A stretch of 64,000 bases of DNA from Hsuehochloa calcarea (GCA_036346395.1 CM070599.1:11027232-11091231); one strand, 5' to 3'. Positions 12,702 through 24,012 are shown, counted from the stretch's first letter. A program made the numbers and translations. Notes: generated from the sequence alone by a model not told the origin.

Positions 12702-13756
12702 TCCGTTGACTCGGTAGGATCTTTATCCAGTTATCTAAATTTTTTTCCTATACACGAAAAAGCCATACAAAAAAAATTCTTTCAGCCGTAGTATTTAATT
12801 TGTTATTCTAGTGAGTTTTGTTAAGTTTTTGTTCATTAGAATCAAGTTTAGTTTGCTGATCTTGAATTCTTTTGCGCTGCTTTTAGTTGAGCCTAGTTTG
12901 ATATTTTTTAGTCGTGTTTATAAAAAAAACACAAAAAAAGTGAGTAACCAATTTATCCTTTGTGAACCTTTCAATCCTTTGCGAATACTTTGAACCTATT
13001 TAAGACTAGCTAAATCGTTGCTGAGGGCTGCATATTAATATTTTTTCTTGCAATTGTTCAAAGATCAAAAGGTGGGAAATATTTTTTGCTCATTTTGGTA
13101 GAACAAGAATTTTGGCAATAGTTCAAAAAAAAGGAAGGAAAAAGAGAAGAGAAAAAGAAAAGAAAGAAGAGAAAAAGAAAAGAGAACAGAGAAAAGGAAA
13201 AAGAAAGCGCATAGCCGAACCATAAACTTGAGCGAAAATCCCCACTCATTCTTGATTCAATTGTTAGAATATCAATATTTTGTGCAATCTTGTGCCCTAG
13301 TTTCATTATTTGCAACTAGCTAGCGTCTTTCTATAACTTGTGCAATACAAGCTATTTTGTTCTTCACTTATATCTTACATAGCTCATTCCTTGATTGCAC
13401 TAAGTTCCAATATCTTTGCGTGTGAGTTGTTTTAATTTTCACTTATATCTTTGTGATCGGCAACTAGGCATTAAATTCTAGTTTGGATATTTACTTAGCC
13501 TTACAATACTTAGAATTTTCAAATTAAGTAGGTATCCATACCAAACTCCACAAAACACCCGTTGTCGTGCTTTGACTTGCTCTTGAAATTCGCTCACACA
13601 TCACATTGTGGTTCTTGCTGCCCTGAAGTGTAAGTATTGTTGATCTTAATTCCTTTCGGAACGGTAAAGAAACTTCACCATGTTAGGATTGTGAGTTGAG
13701 TGACCTCTACATATACACATACACATACATACATATTCTTTGCTTTGCTGCTAACA
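12702..13756 (+). other. Untranslated leader of element C
   Basis: About 1 kb between the primer site and the gag start with no long ORF on the plus strand. It includes a purine-rich stretch at 13118-13210 (mixed AAAAGAGAA units) and a TACACATACACA simple repeat just before the gag ATG. Long leaders are common in plant LTR elements. Confidence 0.7.
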
Positions 13757-15703
13757 ATGGCAGATCGCGAGTATACGTATCTTCCCTTCTATGGTAGTAA
13801 TGATCCAGAGGAGTATCTTGAGTGGGTACAAAACATGGAGTTCGAGCTTGAATCCCATAAGTTCGAATCAGAAGCCAAGGAAGTGAGAGTGGCCACTTTA
13901 TGTTTTACGGACTATGCCTCTAGTTGGTGGCAACAACTAGGTGGAAAAAGATTTATTACATCTTGGTTCTGTTTAAAAAGCATCATGAGAAGAGAATTTG
14001 TTCCATCCTATTATGAGCGGGAACTACTACGACACGTGGAGAGCATTACACAAGGATGCAAAGTTGTCAAAGATTACTATATTGAGTTGAATCATGCAAT
14101 GCGTCGTGCCAATATCACTAGTGCATATCAAGAAAAGACATACTTCAAATTAGGCTTGAATTATCAGATCGTTACTGCACTTCAAGATGAATATTTTCGT
14201 AGTCTGCAAGATCTTGTGAAATTTGCTATGAAGGCAGAAAAGAGACTTAAACACATTCAAGCACATCAATTAAATCTGCGCCGGCTCTTCAGTTCTAATT
14301 CATCCACTGGTGTGTCACTTGAGAAAAAGATCGAGCATGAGAATTTTTCTTCGACCGAGGTGATGAGTAGTGCTGCCCCGTCACAACCCGCAACACGTGA
14401 GGAGGTCGTGGTTGGTGGTAGTTGTGCCCTTGCTGGCCCACGGTCTTACAAGGATGAGATGTATCAAAACCCATGTGAGAATGAGAGCCACATAGTCAAA
14501 TTGAGTGAGAGTGATAAAAAGAGTGAGCTGTGTGAGTCCACCATATGCGAGGTTGAGAGCATCCCAAATGAGAGTGTGAGAGATACACCAAAAGAAAAGG
14601 GAGAGATAGATGATAGGATAAGTAAGATTATTTTTGAACCTAACAACTTACCCTCTATTTCTAGTGTTGTATCACACATTGTGCAGGTGGACCAAGCAAA
14701 TAAGGAGTTGGACATTCAAGAGCCCTCACCATTGGAAGAGAAAGATGAAGATATAACCAAGGTTGGAGAGGGAACACATGATACCCCTTCGTTACATGAT
14801 GACATTATGATACCCGCGGCACCTACATCAACTGAGGAGGACGACAAAGGTAACACTATTGGTACTAAATCGATATATCATCAAGACAAGGTGCGTAAAA
14901 CTGAGAACTCCATTATTCCTTTGATGATTCCAAGTTCTAAATTTGATATGCTTAATTTGCATAATATGGAATTGATTACTCATACAGAAGTTATTACTAG
15001 AATATCCCTTAATAATTCTTTGTGTCATATCATATTCGATAAACCAAAAGAGGTAGTTAGTGTTATTAAGAAGGTTCTTGAAATTTCACATTTAAAATCA
15101 CTAGTAAATAGCCACGTACACACATATAAATTCAATTTGATCGGAGATTTTGGTGTAGACAACAACATGTTTCAAGTTTATCGAATATGCATTACTATTG
15201 ATAATCTTGTTAATTTAAAATTACATGTTTTGCGCAAACCATCTATTGAGCAATGTCACGGTCTCTTTAAGATGGGTTTAAATACAAGTGTCTATTGTTT
15301 AGAATGCAACATGATGCCTACTTGTTTATCTCTTAAATGTATAACTAATCAGAGTAGCGCAGTTGAAACATGGAATGGTATCAATTGGTTTTCACCCACT
15401 TTACTTGACTTTGGTATTGGGAAGGTGAAATTTTATCATATGAGTCAGTTGTGCAATTTGAAATGTGATTCCGAGCTATCGATTGTACAAAACAACGCGA
15501 ATAACACAACAATTGATTCATACATATATCACGCATATACGTTGTTCTCTTTGTTTAATACATGTTCGGCAAATCATCATGCGCTACACGGAACTTGTTT
15601 GGATGATAAATACATATACCATGCATATACGTTGTTTTCTTCGTCTAGCACATTTTCAGGCTATCAAAAGCCGAGAACGGCTTTTTTGAAGAAAGGAGGA
15701 TGA
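13757..15703 (+). CDS. Gag-like protein of element C with unassigned C-terminal region
   Basis: The chosen ATG (MADREYTYLPFYG) gives 648 residues. An in-frame ATG at 13700 would only add residues encoded by a CATACA simple repeat. Residues about 1-190 look like a retrotransposon Gag capsid domain (YGSNDPEEYLEWVQNMEFEL, ATLCFTDYASSWWQQL, the RREFVPSYYERELL block, and KDYYIELNHAMRRA), as in Ty3/gypsy elements. Residues about 200-400 are acidic, Ser/Glu-rich and low complexity. From about residue 410 to the end is a different, ordered-looking region with cysteines (CLECNMMPTC, then SLKC) and a repeated YIYHAYTLFS. I recognise no family for it. No CCHC knuckle, protease D(S/T)G or RT YxDD is present. 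The stop overlaps the start of the 3' LTR. The segment after about 14994 is duplicated at 25958-26660. Confidence 0.8.
   Translation: MADREYTYLPFYGSNDPEEYLEWVQNMEFELESHKFESEAKEVRVATLCFTDYASSWWQQLGGKRFITSWFCLKSIMRREFVPSYYERELLRHVESITQGCKVVKDYYIELNHAMRRANITSAYQEKTYFKLGLNYQIVTALQDEYFRSLQDLVKFAMKAEKRLKHIQAHQLNLRRLFSSNSSTGVSLEKKIEHENFSSTEVMSSAAPSQPATREEVVVGGSCALAGPRSYKDEMYQNPCENESHIVKLSESDKKSELCESTICEVESIPNESVRDTPKEKGEIDDRISKIIFEPNNLPSISSVVSHIVQVDQANKELDIQEPSPLEEKDEDITKVGEGTHDTPSLHDDIMIPAAPTSTEEDDKGNTIGTKSIYHQDKVRKTENSIIPLMIPSSKFDMLNLHNMELITHTEVITRISLNNSLCHIIFDKPKEVVSVIKKVLEISHLKSLVNSHVHTYKFNLIGDFGVDNNMFQVYRICITIDNLVNLKLHVLRKPSIEQCHGLFKMGLNTSVYCLECNMMPTCLSLKCITNQSSAVETWNGINWFSPTLLDFGIGKVKFYHMSQLCNLKCDSELSIVQNNANNTTIDSYIYHAYTLFSLFNTCSANHHALHGTCLDDKYIYHAYTLFSSSSTFSGYQKPRTAFLKKGG
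15691..15700 (+). other. Polypurine tract of element C
   Basis: GAAAGGAGGA directly precedes the TG of the 3' LTR at 15701, as expected for the plus-strand DNA primer. Confidence 0.75.
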
Positions 15704-16725
15704 TACGGACATCCTTAGCTATGTTGTTTCATATAATGTTTTCAATTCATTAAATACCTCAGAACAACATGAGCTTACTAAGAGAGTTGAAAAACAAGAG
15801 AAGCTTATCCAACAGGTGAATCTGTTCACTGAATTTCCTTTTAAATTAGTTGAGAATTTCATACTACCTAAAACTAGTGTTTTGCTTGTGCTCAGATTGG
15901 AAGATTCAATAATGTACGGAGATGAAGGATATGAGGCTGTTCTTGAAGAAAGGCCGTCACAATGGAGGAGAAGCTCGTGGGAGACAAGCAAGGGGAAAGA
16001 AGCCCAAGAATCCAAGTCAAATTTGAAACTTCCACAAGGCCAACCAAATTCAAATTCGGAATCAACTCAAAATTCAATTCGGATTCGGAATCAGCCTCAA
16101 ATTCGGATTCGGAATCAGCAGGACAGTCCGGAGTAAAAAGGTCATAACTTTCTCATACGAAGTCGGATTTAAGTGTTTTTGGTCTTGTTGGAAAGCTAAC
16201 TTCAAGCCCGATCCAACAGATCCTCTCTCACTCCAAAATTCATCCTGTATCAAAAGATATGACCGAAACAATATAACGGTTGTAAAATCAGAGTTTCCTT
16301 TTCTGTTTTGGAATGTGTCGGAATTGGAGTAGGACTCCAAATCCGAATTAGAATAGGAGTAGGGCCTCTTGGCCAGCCATGAGGAGGAGTAGGGGCACTA
16401 TATAGAGAGGGGTAGACCCCCATTGTAACCTCAGACCACGTTTAATATATTTTTAGAGCTTTTGCTTGATTCTCCTGTTGTGCTTATAGCCAAAACAGAG
16501 GGAATTGGGCGTTGAGAACAAGGGGTCGTTCTTGCTTTTCCGTTGGGAATTGAGGGTTCGATGATCTTCGCTTGTAGTCAGCGAGGATCCAATCAAGTGT
16601 GTGTTTGGGCGAATTTCCATAGAGTTGCAAGTCCGTGCATTGGCGTGGGGGATCAGCTGGTAGTTCGTCAGGATACACAAGTTATCAAGAGGTTCTACGT
16701 CGAGAAGATCGGGCTTCCCGCATCA
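15701..16725 (+). repeat. 3' LTR of element C
   Basis: TGATACGGACATCC to CCCGCATCA, about 1025 bp, followed by the target duplication CTCGG (16726-16730). It is closer to the copy at 26667 than to the 5' LTR, as expected if the 11-kb duplication is younger than the insertion. Confidence 0.9.
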
Positions 16726-16730
16726 CTCGG

Positions 16731-17896
16731 CAATGGCGGCCGAAATGGCTTCGGGTGAATGCAGCTCACACAAACCCGTGGGTGCTAGCTAGAGTTGTGG
16801 AAATGCTAAAGGAAGCCAAGAGAGGAAAGCCGGGTGCTTAAGTAGAGGAAATGGCAGAGAGCAACGGCAAAATCCTCCTCTGGTCAACCCTGCCATGGGA
16901 GCACTGAGAGTGATGGGAGCAGTTGAGCTATAGACGTTTGAGGGCGGTGCACCACCAGCAATTAATGCGAGCAGAAGGAGCCGTTGGCCACGACATGGAG
17001 TGGACAGGGCGCTGCGACGGCCACGACTTCCTCTGTCCATGGCGTAGCGCGCACGCAAGCGAGGGAGCGCGAGGAAGGAGATGACTTGGCCGCCGTTGGA
17101 TCAAAATCGAACGGTTCAAATGAATGGGACGATCGGCCGGTCCGAACGTTCACTCAATCCAGGCCGTTATCTCCAAATCAGATGGTTCAAGGGAATGGGG
17201 CGATCGGCCGGTCTGAACGTTCACTCAATCCAGGCCGTAATCTCCAAATCGGACGGTTCCCCTGTGATCGAATCGGCAACGCTCCGCGCCAACCGTGGAC
17301 CATGCGATGACGATCCAACGGCCCACAGCACTCGCGCTCGATCGATCGCGGCGGTGCAGCTAGTTGACTGGGCCGAGTCAATTGGCTCGAGCCCGAGTCT
17401 GACTCGCGCCTAAGGAATAGAGAAAACCAGCTAGGGTTTGAATTAAACAGCTGATTTTTGAAGAATTTAATTGGGATAGCAAAACAACTCCAAAATTTAG
17501 GAAAATTTAACTGGAGCTTTCTGACTTTAGGATTAACCTCCCATAAAATTTCTAGAGATTTTCATGCATTGTATTTTTCTCAAGAAATTTCAGAAGGTTT
17601 GAGTTAGGGTTTTATCTGCCTCCAAAAATTATCAAATAATTTCTAAAAATTATGAAATAATTCAGAGGTGTCACATACCATCCCTAGAGCTCAGGAAAAA
17701 TATATACATGGGTTTGGCACAAGATCTTTGCTAAGGAGGTTTTTGATTGGAGTCAATTGAGGATTTTGATTTTTGATTTCCAAAATTCCTTTACAAGAAT
17801 TACAGAAATGTTCAAGGACTTCAAGATGCAAGAAAAGTTTTAATTTCTACTCATTTTCTTACATTTGAAACACAAACCCACATTTGGGATGTTACA
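16731..17896 (-). mobile_element. Element D, LTR 5'-end part (minus strand), continued after C
   Basis: Continues D across the C insertion. On the minus strand it starts at 17896 with TGTAACATCCCAAATGTG, a typical plant LTR 5' end. The part nearest C is GC-rich. The rest is AT-rich and has no coding potential. The repeat at 28853-27695 is the duplicate. Confidence 0.65.
17128..17275. repeat. 71-bp tandem repeat in element D
   Basis: GATCGGCCGGTCCGAACGTT at 17131 and GATCGGCCGGTCTGAACG at 17202 start two copies of a 71-bp unit that includes CACTCAATCCAGGCCGT and CTCCAAATC. A partial third copy begins upstream near 17098. The duplicate set is at 28095-28240. Similar GGTCCGAACGTT strings occur at 11020-11115. 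Confidence 0.75.
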
Positions 17897-18487
17897 CCAA
17901 AGCCTCCCCAGTTGCTCGTACACCATAGATCGACACAACGCTCTCACCGATGCGCTAGCAGTATCGGCCTCACGCACAAGCTCACGGCATGTACCTTCTG
18001 GTAGTGGCAGACTCAGGACATAATTTTATTCGTGACAAACGTAAATATAGCTAATTCGTCACAAACAAGTCCATTTATGCATCATGCATGCGAAGTTCAC
18101 AATCACAGTAGTTTTAGACTAAAATCAATCATGAAATTATATAGACAAATTCGACTCATTGTCAATTTATTAGTTAGATAGTTCTCTCATTCAGACATTA
18201 ATCCTCATATAATCAAATTTAGTATATAGAGATATCATTTTGCAATGAAAATTGTCATACAAAAATTCACAATTAACATATAACATACACTGTCTCTCAT
18301 TCTCTCTCACAAATGTGATCTATAGAACTACAATGACTAGCTAAGGTGGGGGCTACCGGCACCATAGGGTGGGCTCGAGCGCAGCAAAGCCCCTCTGTTA
18401 GTCTAACATGAAGAACCATCAATGTGATGTGTTGTGTCTCCTCCTTCCACCCACCCTGCCTAATAATTTTTATTTTCTTTGTAATAG
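17897..18487. other. No gene seen; flank of element D
   Basis: AT-rich sequence with no coding signal, duplicated at 28854-29440. The end (18470-18487) is a pyrimidine-rich run ending TTTGTAATAG that looks like a splice acceptor for the following exon-like segment. Confidence 0.5.
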
Positions 18488-18768
18488 CTGAAGATGGTGA
18501 CACCTCTGCCGACTCAGATTCAGCAGATGAGCCCAAAGATAGGTTCAAAAGCACGAAGACTACTGGCAAAGAAGCAAGCTCCTCAAAGACTACCAAGCGC
18601 CCAAGAGGGAGGCCACCGAAAACAGTGAAGCAAACTAACAGAAACACTAATGGAGAAGATCCTCAGTCTGAGCGACAGGAGATAGCTGAAACTATGAACG
18701 CTAGAAGTAATGGAGAAATCAAACTAGAGACTGAAGAGACGACCAAGAGGGAAGGCACAGGAAATTGA
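18488..18768 (+). pseudogene. Exon-like fragment with AT-hook (unit 1)
   Basis: After an intron-acceptor-like TTTGTAATAG, about 93 codons are open and end in TGA. The peptide is acidic then basic and contains KRPRGRPPK, a canonical AT-hook core that binds the minor groove of AT-rich DNA, flanked by Ser/Thr/Lys-rich sequence. It looks like the last exon of a nuclear chromatin protein. PDS5-like cohesion factors and other AT-hook proteins have such tails, but I cannot assign it. No other exon of the gene is visible nearby, so it is probably a gene fragment. Confidence 0.5.
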
Positions 18769-20914
18769 GACACAATCCAGAGAAAACACCAGCGGAAGGG
18801 GCAGATCAATAAAATTATGTCACCATTTGGAATTGCATTTTATTCCATTTTTTGGTACTTTTGGTATTACTGGCAGAAAGAAGTAGCAAAATTCTAAACT
18901 CATGTGTTGCAGCAAGTTTGATGGATAAAATGCTTCTATTGAATTTACTCCAGGTTTCGAGTTGTCGTATGGATAAAGAGAAAGTTCAATTTAGAACCCT
19001 GAACTCAGCCTGGATTCGATTTTCAACATGCACACTATGAAACTAACAAAACCGTCGTCCACTTTTGTAACAGGACCTGGAACTGAAGACCTAAACCATG
19101 TGGTTTTGTCTAACGTGTACCTATTTCACTGACATGGCATGTATGCGTGCATCAACCTCCATGTCATCCTAGCATCTTGGCGTTCACCTTGAAGATCTTG
19201 AGCAGCTCCGACGCCATCTGCCTCGCCGCGGTGAGGATCCACTCTGCATCAGCAGCAGCATCTTCGTCAGCCCGCCCTTGGACGTCGCTGCCGCCTCGCC
19301 GCATTAGGGAGCAATGACCCCACAAGCCCCGCCACGTCGATCCACCCATCACACAGAGAGTGCTCCTCTCCTCTGTTTCCAAACAGAGCAGAGAGGAGGA
19401 AGACAGATGCGGCTCGGCTTGGCAAGCCGAAGGCGGAGGGAAGGTGACTTTGCACTCGGGTTGGCAAAAATGGAACAATCAGAGAGAGGTGAGTCCAGAG
19501 GTGGTGGCCTGTATCATGGCTGGACGTGCACCGAGGCGGGCTCACGGCGGTCCATGGTAGCCGGAGATGGGGGGTCATGGTGGCGGCGGCGGCACCTGTG
19601 AGGGAGAGAGGGGCTACGATCGCGAGCATGAGCATCAGGGAGGAGAGAGGAACTCACCAGCGCAGTCGGTGGAGGCAGGGAAGCTCTGAGGTGAGCTGAC
19701 AACGGGAGCCGAGGGTGGAGAGGCGAACTCCACGCGGCGGCAGTGAACTAGAAAGGGAGGGCCCAAATTAGGAGTTGGGGAAGGAGAGGGAGGCATGAAG
19801 ATGCTCTGGTAGAAGAGTGATTGGTTGGAATCTCACCGGAGGCAGGACAGTGGCAGTGATAGCGAAACTTGTCCAGAAACAGGGAAGACGACCGCGGCGT
19901 GGTACAGAAGTAACACTGTTACGTCAACATTTACTGCAAGTATTGATGCATATAATATTTCATCAGTAATTCTAAATTTTTCGTGAGCAATTCTAAATCA
20001 TTTTACATCACACATTACAGTGATCTCAAATTCGCACAAGTAGAATGCCTGCTGTTTGCAACGATAGGTGAAGAAGGCTACAAGAGTTGGCTAATTCTAC
20101 AGCTACAACCTACCGTATGCAACATACTAGAAAGTGCAATAGATGAACAAAAAAACTCATAAAAGGAGATGGAGCCGATGCTCTATATTCAGCTACTTAC
20201 AGGTGTAGCGCTTATAGGTTGTCGAAGGTTTCAAAAGGGCATCATATCTACATCATTCTAGAGTGGACAACACGGAAAATATATATGTAAAGACGACATA
20301 AGACTAATACAAACGAAACCATAGGTTTTGTAGGCTATAGACATCGCTCCGGTCGTTGCGTAATCGTGTCCAGAAAGAATAGTCATGACCAGACAGATCA
20401 CTTGTCAAGAAAAGCCAAACTACCCTATTATTATGCATTCCCATAAAGCCATAATTCAAGATCCATTAATTTTAATTTTAATCAGATGCCAATCTGTAAA
20501 AGAAACATATTTAACAAACAGTATTACATATGATCAAAGGACTCAATGAGGACACATAGTAAACGCATTCCAAATTGCAACATCACCTGCAAAGTGCCCA
20601 AGACTGAATATGACCTTGACCTCCACAGCAAACAAATAGGGTTCAGTTGGAGTTTATCTCCTGACAAGACTGTATAAACAAATTCATAAGAGAAGCAAAA
20701 CTCAATTCCACTAATGTATGCATCCAAGTAAGTAGCTATTAGAAAATCCCCAAAATATTTGCGGAGTAGATTGACAGTGTTGTATATCTCCCGTTCCTAT
20801 ATTGTTTATCACAAAGAAGTGTAGAAAAACTATCAATAATTGTAGATGAATGTTGAACTACATGTAAAGGAAAAGATATATGCAATATTATATCACAACT
20901 TTGATGTATCATCA
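18769..20914. other. No confident gene; mixed AT-rich and GC-rich sequence
   Basis: Contains a GC-rich block (19160-19900) with overlapping frames on both strands. On the minus strand the reading ELLKIFKVNAKMLG ends in a stop at 19164, which could be an exon end, but nothing upstream supports a gene. The remainder is AT-rich. 20115-20716 is missing from the duplicate unit. Confidence 0.4.
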
Positions 20915-21565
20915 ACACGGACACGGCTCCGACACGGCTCGGACACGTATTCCAGGCGTGTCGGAAATTTGCGTCGCGAAAATAAATAAAAACAAATTCG
21001 GACACGATCGGACACGCTTGGCGCGTGTCGGACACGTATTGGACCATTCATTCGGCCCATTCATTCGGTCTATCTCCCATCCTAACCCTACCTCTCCTCT
21101 CCAGCTTTCTCCCTGTCCCCCATCCCCATCTCACTCCGTCTCCGCAGTCGCAGCCACCCAGGGCCAGCGCCGCCTACGCTGCGTCGCCGCCGCCGCTGCG
21201 TCGCCGCCGCCGCTGCGACGCCGCCGACCCGGACGCCTGCTTTGCCGTCTTGCTCCTGCCGCGCCGTTCACGCTGCTCTCGCGCCGACGCTTGTTCGCTG
21301 CTCTCCTCTGTGACGCCCGCCTTTCTTTGCGCGCTAACGCCGACGCGCCTTGTGCTCCTGCGCGCGACGCTGCCTCAGTCTCGCGCCGACGCTGACTGGC
21401 TCTGTTCTCTCCTCCCTAATGCTGCTGCTCCTCCTCAGCTCCTGCTGCTGCTCCCGACGCCTTGAGTTGCCGACGCGCCTGCGCCGCCGCCCCGCTTGGT
21501 CGTCAGATTTGGACTTGCTTTGGTGAGTGCTTGACTGCTTGTGCATACTGGCATACTGTGCATTC

Positions 21566-21625
<60 letters not shown>

Positions 21626-21710
21626 CCGTGTCCCCGTGTCGCTATTTTTTATAAAATGACGAATCTCGTGTCCGATACGTGTCGTGTCCGACACACGTGT
21701 CCGTGTCCGT
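20915..21710. mobile_element. Inverted-repeat element rich in GGACACG (unit 1)
   Basis: The left end ACACGGACACGG, followed by several CGACACGG and CGGACACGTAT strings, is mirrored at the right end by CGTGTCCGATACGTGTCGTG, then GTGTCCGTGTCCGT. The interior has a GC-rich, proline-coding-like block (21100-21500) and a long TA microsatellite. It looks like a non-autonomous DNA element with sub-terminal repeats. No transposase and no certain target duplication are visible. Duplicate at 31306-32058. Confidence 0.5.
21568..21622. repeat. (TA)n microsatellite
   Basis: An uninterrupted TA run of about 55 bases. The duplicate at 31918-31980 is a few repeats longer. Confidence 0.95.
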
Positions 21711-21814
21711 GCATCCTAGATGGCAACCCAACGCATTACCAAATATGTTTTCTTACGGATTCCTCTGAATGAATTAAGTGGCACTGGCATATTTGCGAGA
21801 GTAAAATTATAAAC

Positions 21815-22030
21815 CTCTATAGAGCCACATCCAAGCATTTGCTCAAGTGATGATTGTAGGTCTTCCTCTTGGATCTCCTTGAATGATTCTGTAAAGCATC
21901 TCAAAGTGAGAAGATCTACTGCTAAAGAACACGAACTCAATATTATTTTAGGCTTAATACCGTTCAGTAAATTTCCCCCTAGACTGACAAATTCATCCAA
22001 AAGCTTTGCCAAATTCCATGTCTTAGTAGC
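21815..22030 (-). pseudogene. Orphan 72-codon exon (unit 1), unidentified gene
   Basis: On the minus strand an acceptor-like TTTTCTTTTAG is followed by exactly 72 open codons (starting ATKTWNLAKLLDEF, ending GCGSIE) and then a donor-like GTTTATAAT. The composition is that of an alpha-helical protein interior (leucine-rich, EIQEEDLQSSLEQML). I do not recognise the family. Exon length, both splice sites and the frame are the same in the duplicate at 32162-32377. Neighbouring exons are not identified, so it may be a captured or decayed fragment. Possible weak exons at 20524-20727 (minus) and 22278-22466 (minus) are unsupported. Confidence 0.5.
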
Positions 22031-22550
22031 CTAAAAGAAAAATGTAATTTGAACAACTGACATAGCCACACACAATTAGCAAAAGCATGCATTAGCAATT
22101 TAATGAAGCAGAAATCTGATAAGCCACCACAGCTTGGCCTTTACTGCAAAGCTAAAAAGCATGAATTTGTGTGCGTTATTCTAATCCTATTTTTACTCCA
22201 TATGCACGAGTAAATAGGACTCTATAAGTAAACATTTTATCTCATTATGGTGTAGTTTGCGTAAAAAGGACACCAAATCAAACAGTGCTACTCATGTTGT
22301 ATATCCAATTAGCAATAGTCACTCGTAACGATGCAATCATGCAACACGAAAGGTGGCCATATCCCCCACAGTTAAAAGGATAAATCCAACTTGTGGAGTC
22401 CATTCGATTCAGATCCAAAGCTACAAAATAGTTCATAAAAAAGTTCAAAATACAAAATTGACTCATCCAATGAAGTTACAAATAGGCTAGAATTACAGAT
22501 GAGATCACACGAAATCCATGGACTGCACCAAGGATAACCAAAAGGAATCC
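22031..22550. other. No gene seen
   Basis: AT-rich, intron-like sequence between the orphan exon and the start of element A, duplicated at 32378-32899. The last five bases before A are AATCC, possibly its target-site sequence. Confidence 0.5.
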
Positions 22551-23876
22551 TGTAATGACCTCGATATTAATAAACATAATAAGATACTTTTGTAGCATCA
22601 TTATTTATTTTGAAACTTGGATATGTTGTTACAATAAAAAATCTCCGTTTCGCCAAAATCGATTCCAACCATCCACTTCCTTTTGACTGGTGATCTTTTC
22701 TTTTCCTTGGAGCACCGAAAGTGCTTTCTGCTGCCGATCAAGGAGTCGCAGATGGATTTCTTCTTCGCTAGTAAAGGAAGCCTGCAGGCGTGATGCCTTC
22801 TTTCTTTCCTCTTCTACTTTGGGAGCGGCAACGGCCGGAGCACAGGAGAAGGGGACAGTTCACTGGGAGCTTGTGAATAACCATCTGCCACCTGGCATCA
22901 AGCTGCCACGTATCCATCTCCAGAACTCTCTCCTTTTTGCCCTGGAGGTTCAACCTCCATTAAACCCTAACCTTTTGAGCTCCCAGCCATTCTGGACTGA
23001 AAAAGCCCTCATGTTCTTTCTTCCTTCCCGGTTGAACAAGGGTTAGCTCTGTTGAACCGAGCTGGCTAGAGCATCACATGGTGATTTCATGCTTGGTGAG
23101 ACTGAGAAGAGAAATTTGGATCTTTAATGTTTTGGCCAAGAACTTGACTTCATTTTCTTCTCCAACTTTGGGCGGTAAGCCATGACCTTATTTCTTTTCT
23201 TCTTAAGCTTCTTAGGAACCTCAATAGTCGATCTGAATCACTCACTTGTGCATGTGATGCTCAAGTCTTGTTATGACCGAATTTTTGTTTTTATAACTTT
23301 TTGGTCTTTCATATCATTTTCAAGATTTAGGGTTCTCATGTTATCTTATCAGCTTATTTAGGTTCTAAATAAACCCTAATAGCATAAGCAAAGGTTAGTT
23401 ACAGAGATTATGTTTCTAAATAGAATTAGGTTCAAAACCCTTTTACATCGTTTACATTGATTGAACCGACAAAAGCTATAGCTTGTTCTTTTCTTGATAA
23501 CTTGGTCGATTAGGGTTAGCAAGGGTTGGTCTAGGGTATTATTTACTCTCCATTTCACTTTAACTCCAATCTAAAATATTTGCTTAGAGTATTTCCCAAA
23601 TCAATGAAATCGTAAATTCATCTCTATGTTGTTTTTCTTTGTTGGCCAAACCGACAAAAGGCAGCCCAGTCTTCCTCTCTTAATTCTTGTCACTTAGTGA
23701 TTAAAGGATAAGTTGGATCACTGTATTAGTTAAGAATACTCTAAGCTTAAGAAAAGTAGTTACTTATGTATTGTATAAATCAATAAGCAATTCTTTTATA
23801 AATCTGTCCTTTCCTCAATTTGCAAAATCTGAAAACTATAGTTCCAGATTGAAACCTCATTTTGATAATTAATATT
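22551..23876 (+). mobile_element. Element A, 5' part (unit 1, truncated by duplication)
   Basis: Begins TGTAATGACC at 22551 and matches A' (3692 leftward) in reverse and 32900-34234 forward. Copia F begins at 23877 inside it. In this unit neither A nor F continues to a 3' end, because the duplication junction at 25958 intervenes. No coding capacity. Confidence 0.75.
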
Positions 23877-24000
23877 TGTTAGAGATATATATGTGTTAGA
23901 GTAGGACTCTAGATATTATTTGGTTTCCTTATCTGTAACCTCACTGTGTATATATACTGGCCCATTGACCTCATATTGAATACAAGTTGCTATTCCAACA
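23877..24000 (+). repeat. Copia F 5' LTR (unit 1 copy)
   Basis: TGTTAGAGATATATATGTG to ATTCCAACA, 124 bp, followed directly by the primer site TGGTATCAGAGC (24001-24012). It is about 15 bp shorter than the LTRs at 34235 and 39390 because one copy of a short TGTTAGAGATA repeat is missing. It contains a TATA-like GTATATATAC near 23947. Confidence 0.9.
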
Positions 24001-24012
24001 TGGTATCAGAGC
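24001..24012 (+). other. Primer-binding site, copia F (unit 1)
   Basis: TGGTATCAGAGC, an exact Met-tRNA primer site, immediately after the LTR. Confidence 0.9.

Larger units (their letters stand above)
11666..16725 (+). mobile_element. Complete non-autonomous Ty3/gypsy-type LTR element C
   Basis: About 5.06 kb with LTRs at 11666-12687 and 15701-16725, both starting TGAT(G/A)CGGACATCC and ending CGCATCA. There is a TGGTTTCAGAGC primer site two bases after the 5' LTR, a purine tract GAAAGGAGGA just before the 3' LTR, and a perfect CTCGG target duplication. The single large ORF (13757-15703) carries a gag-like domain, but no protease, reverse transcriptase, RNase H or integrase motifs are present, so it must rely on enzymes from another element. 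It is inserted in element D. Its 3' part, from 14994, is included in the 11-kb tandem duplication, so a third LTR copy lies at 26667. Confidence 0.9.

Noticed and set aside
19164..19635. Two overlapping minus-strand ORFs of 104 and 122 codons
   Set aside because: Nearly unchanged in unit 2, but that is explained by recent duplication. No recognisable domain. The ending ELLKIFKVNAKMLG could be an exon, but nothing upstream supports one.
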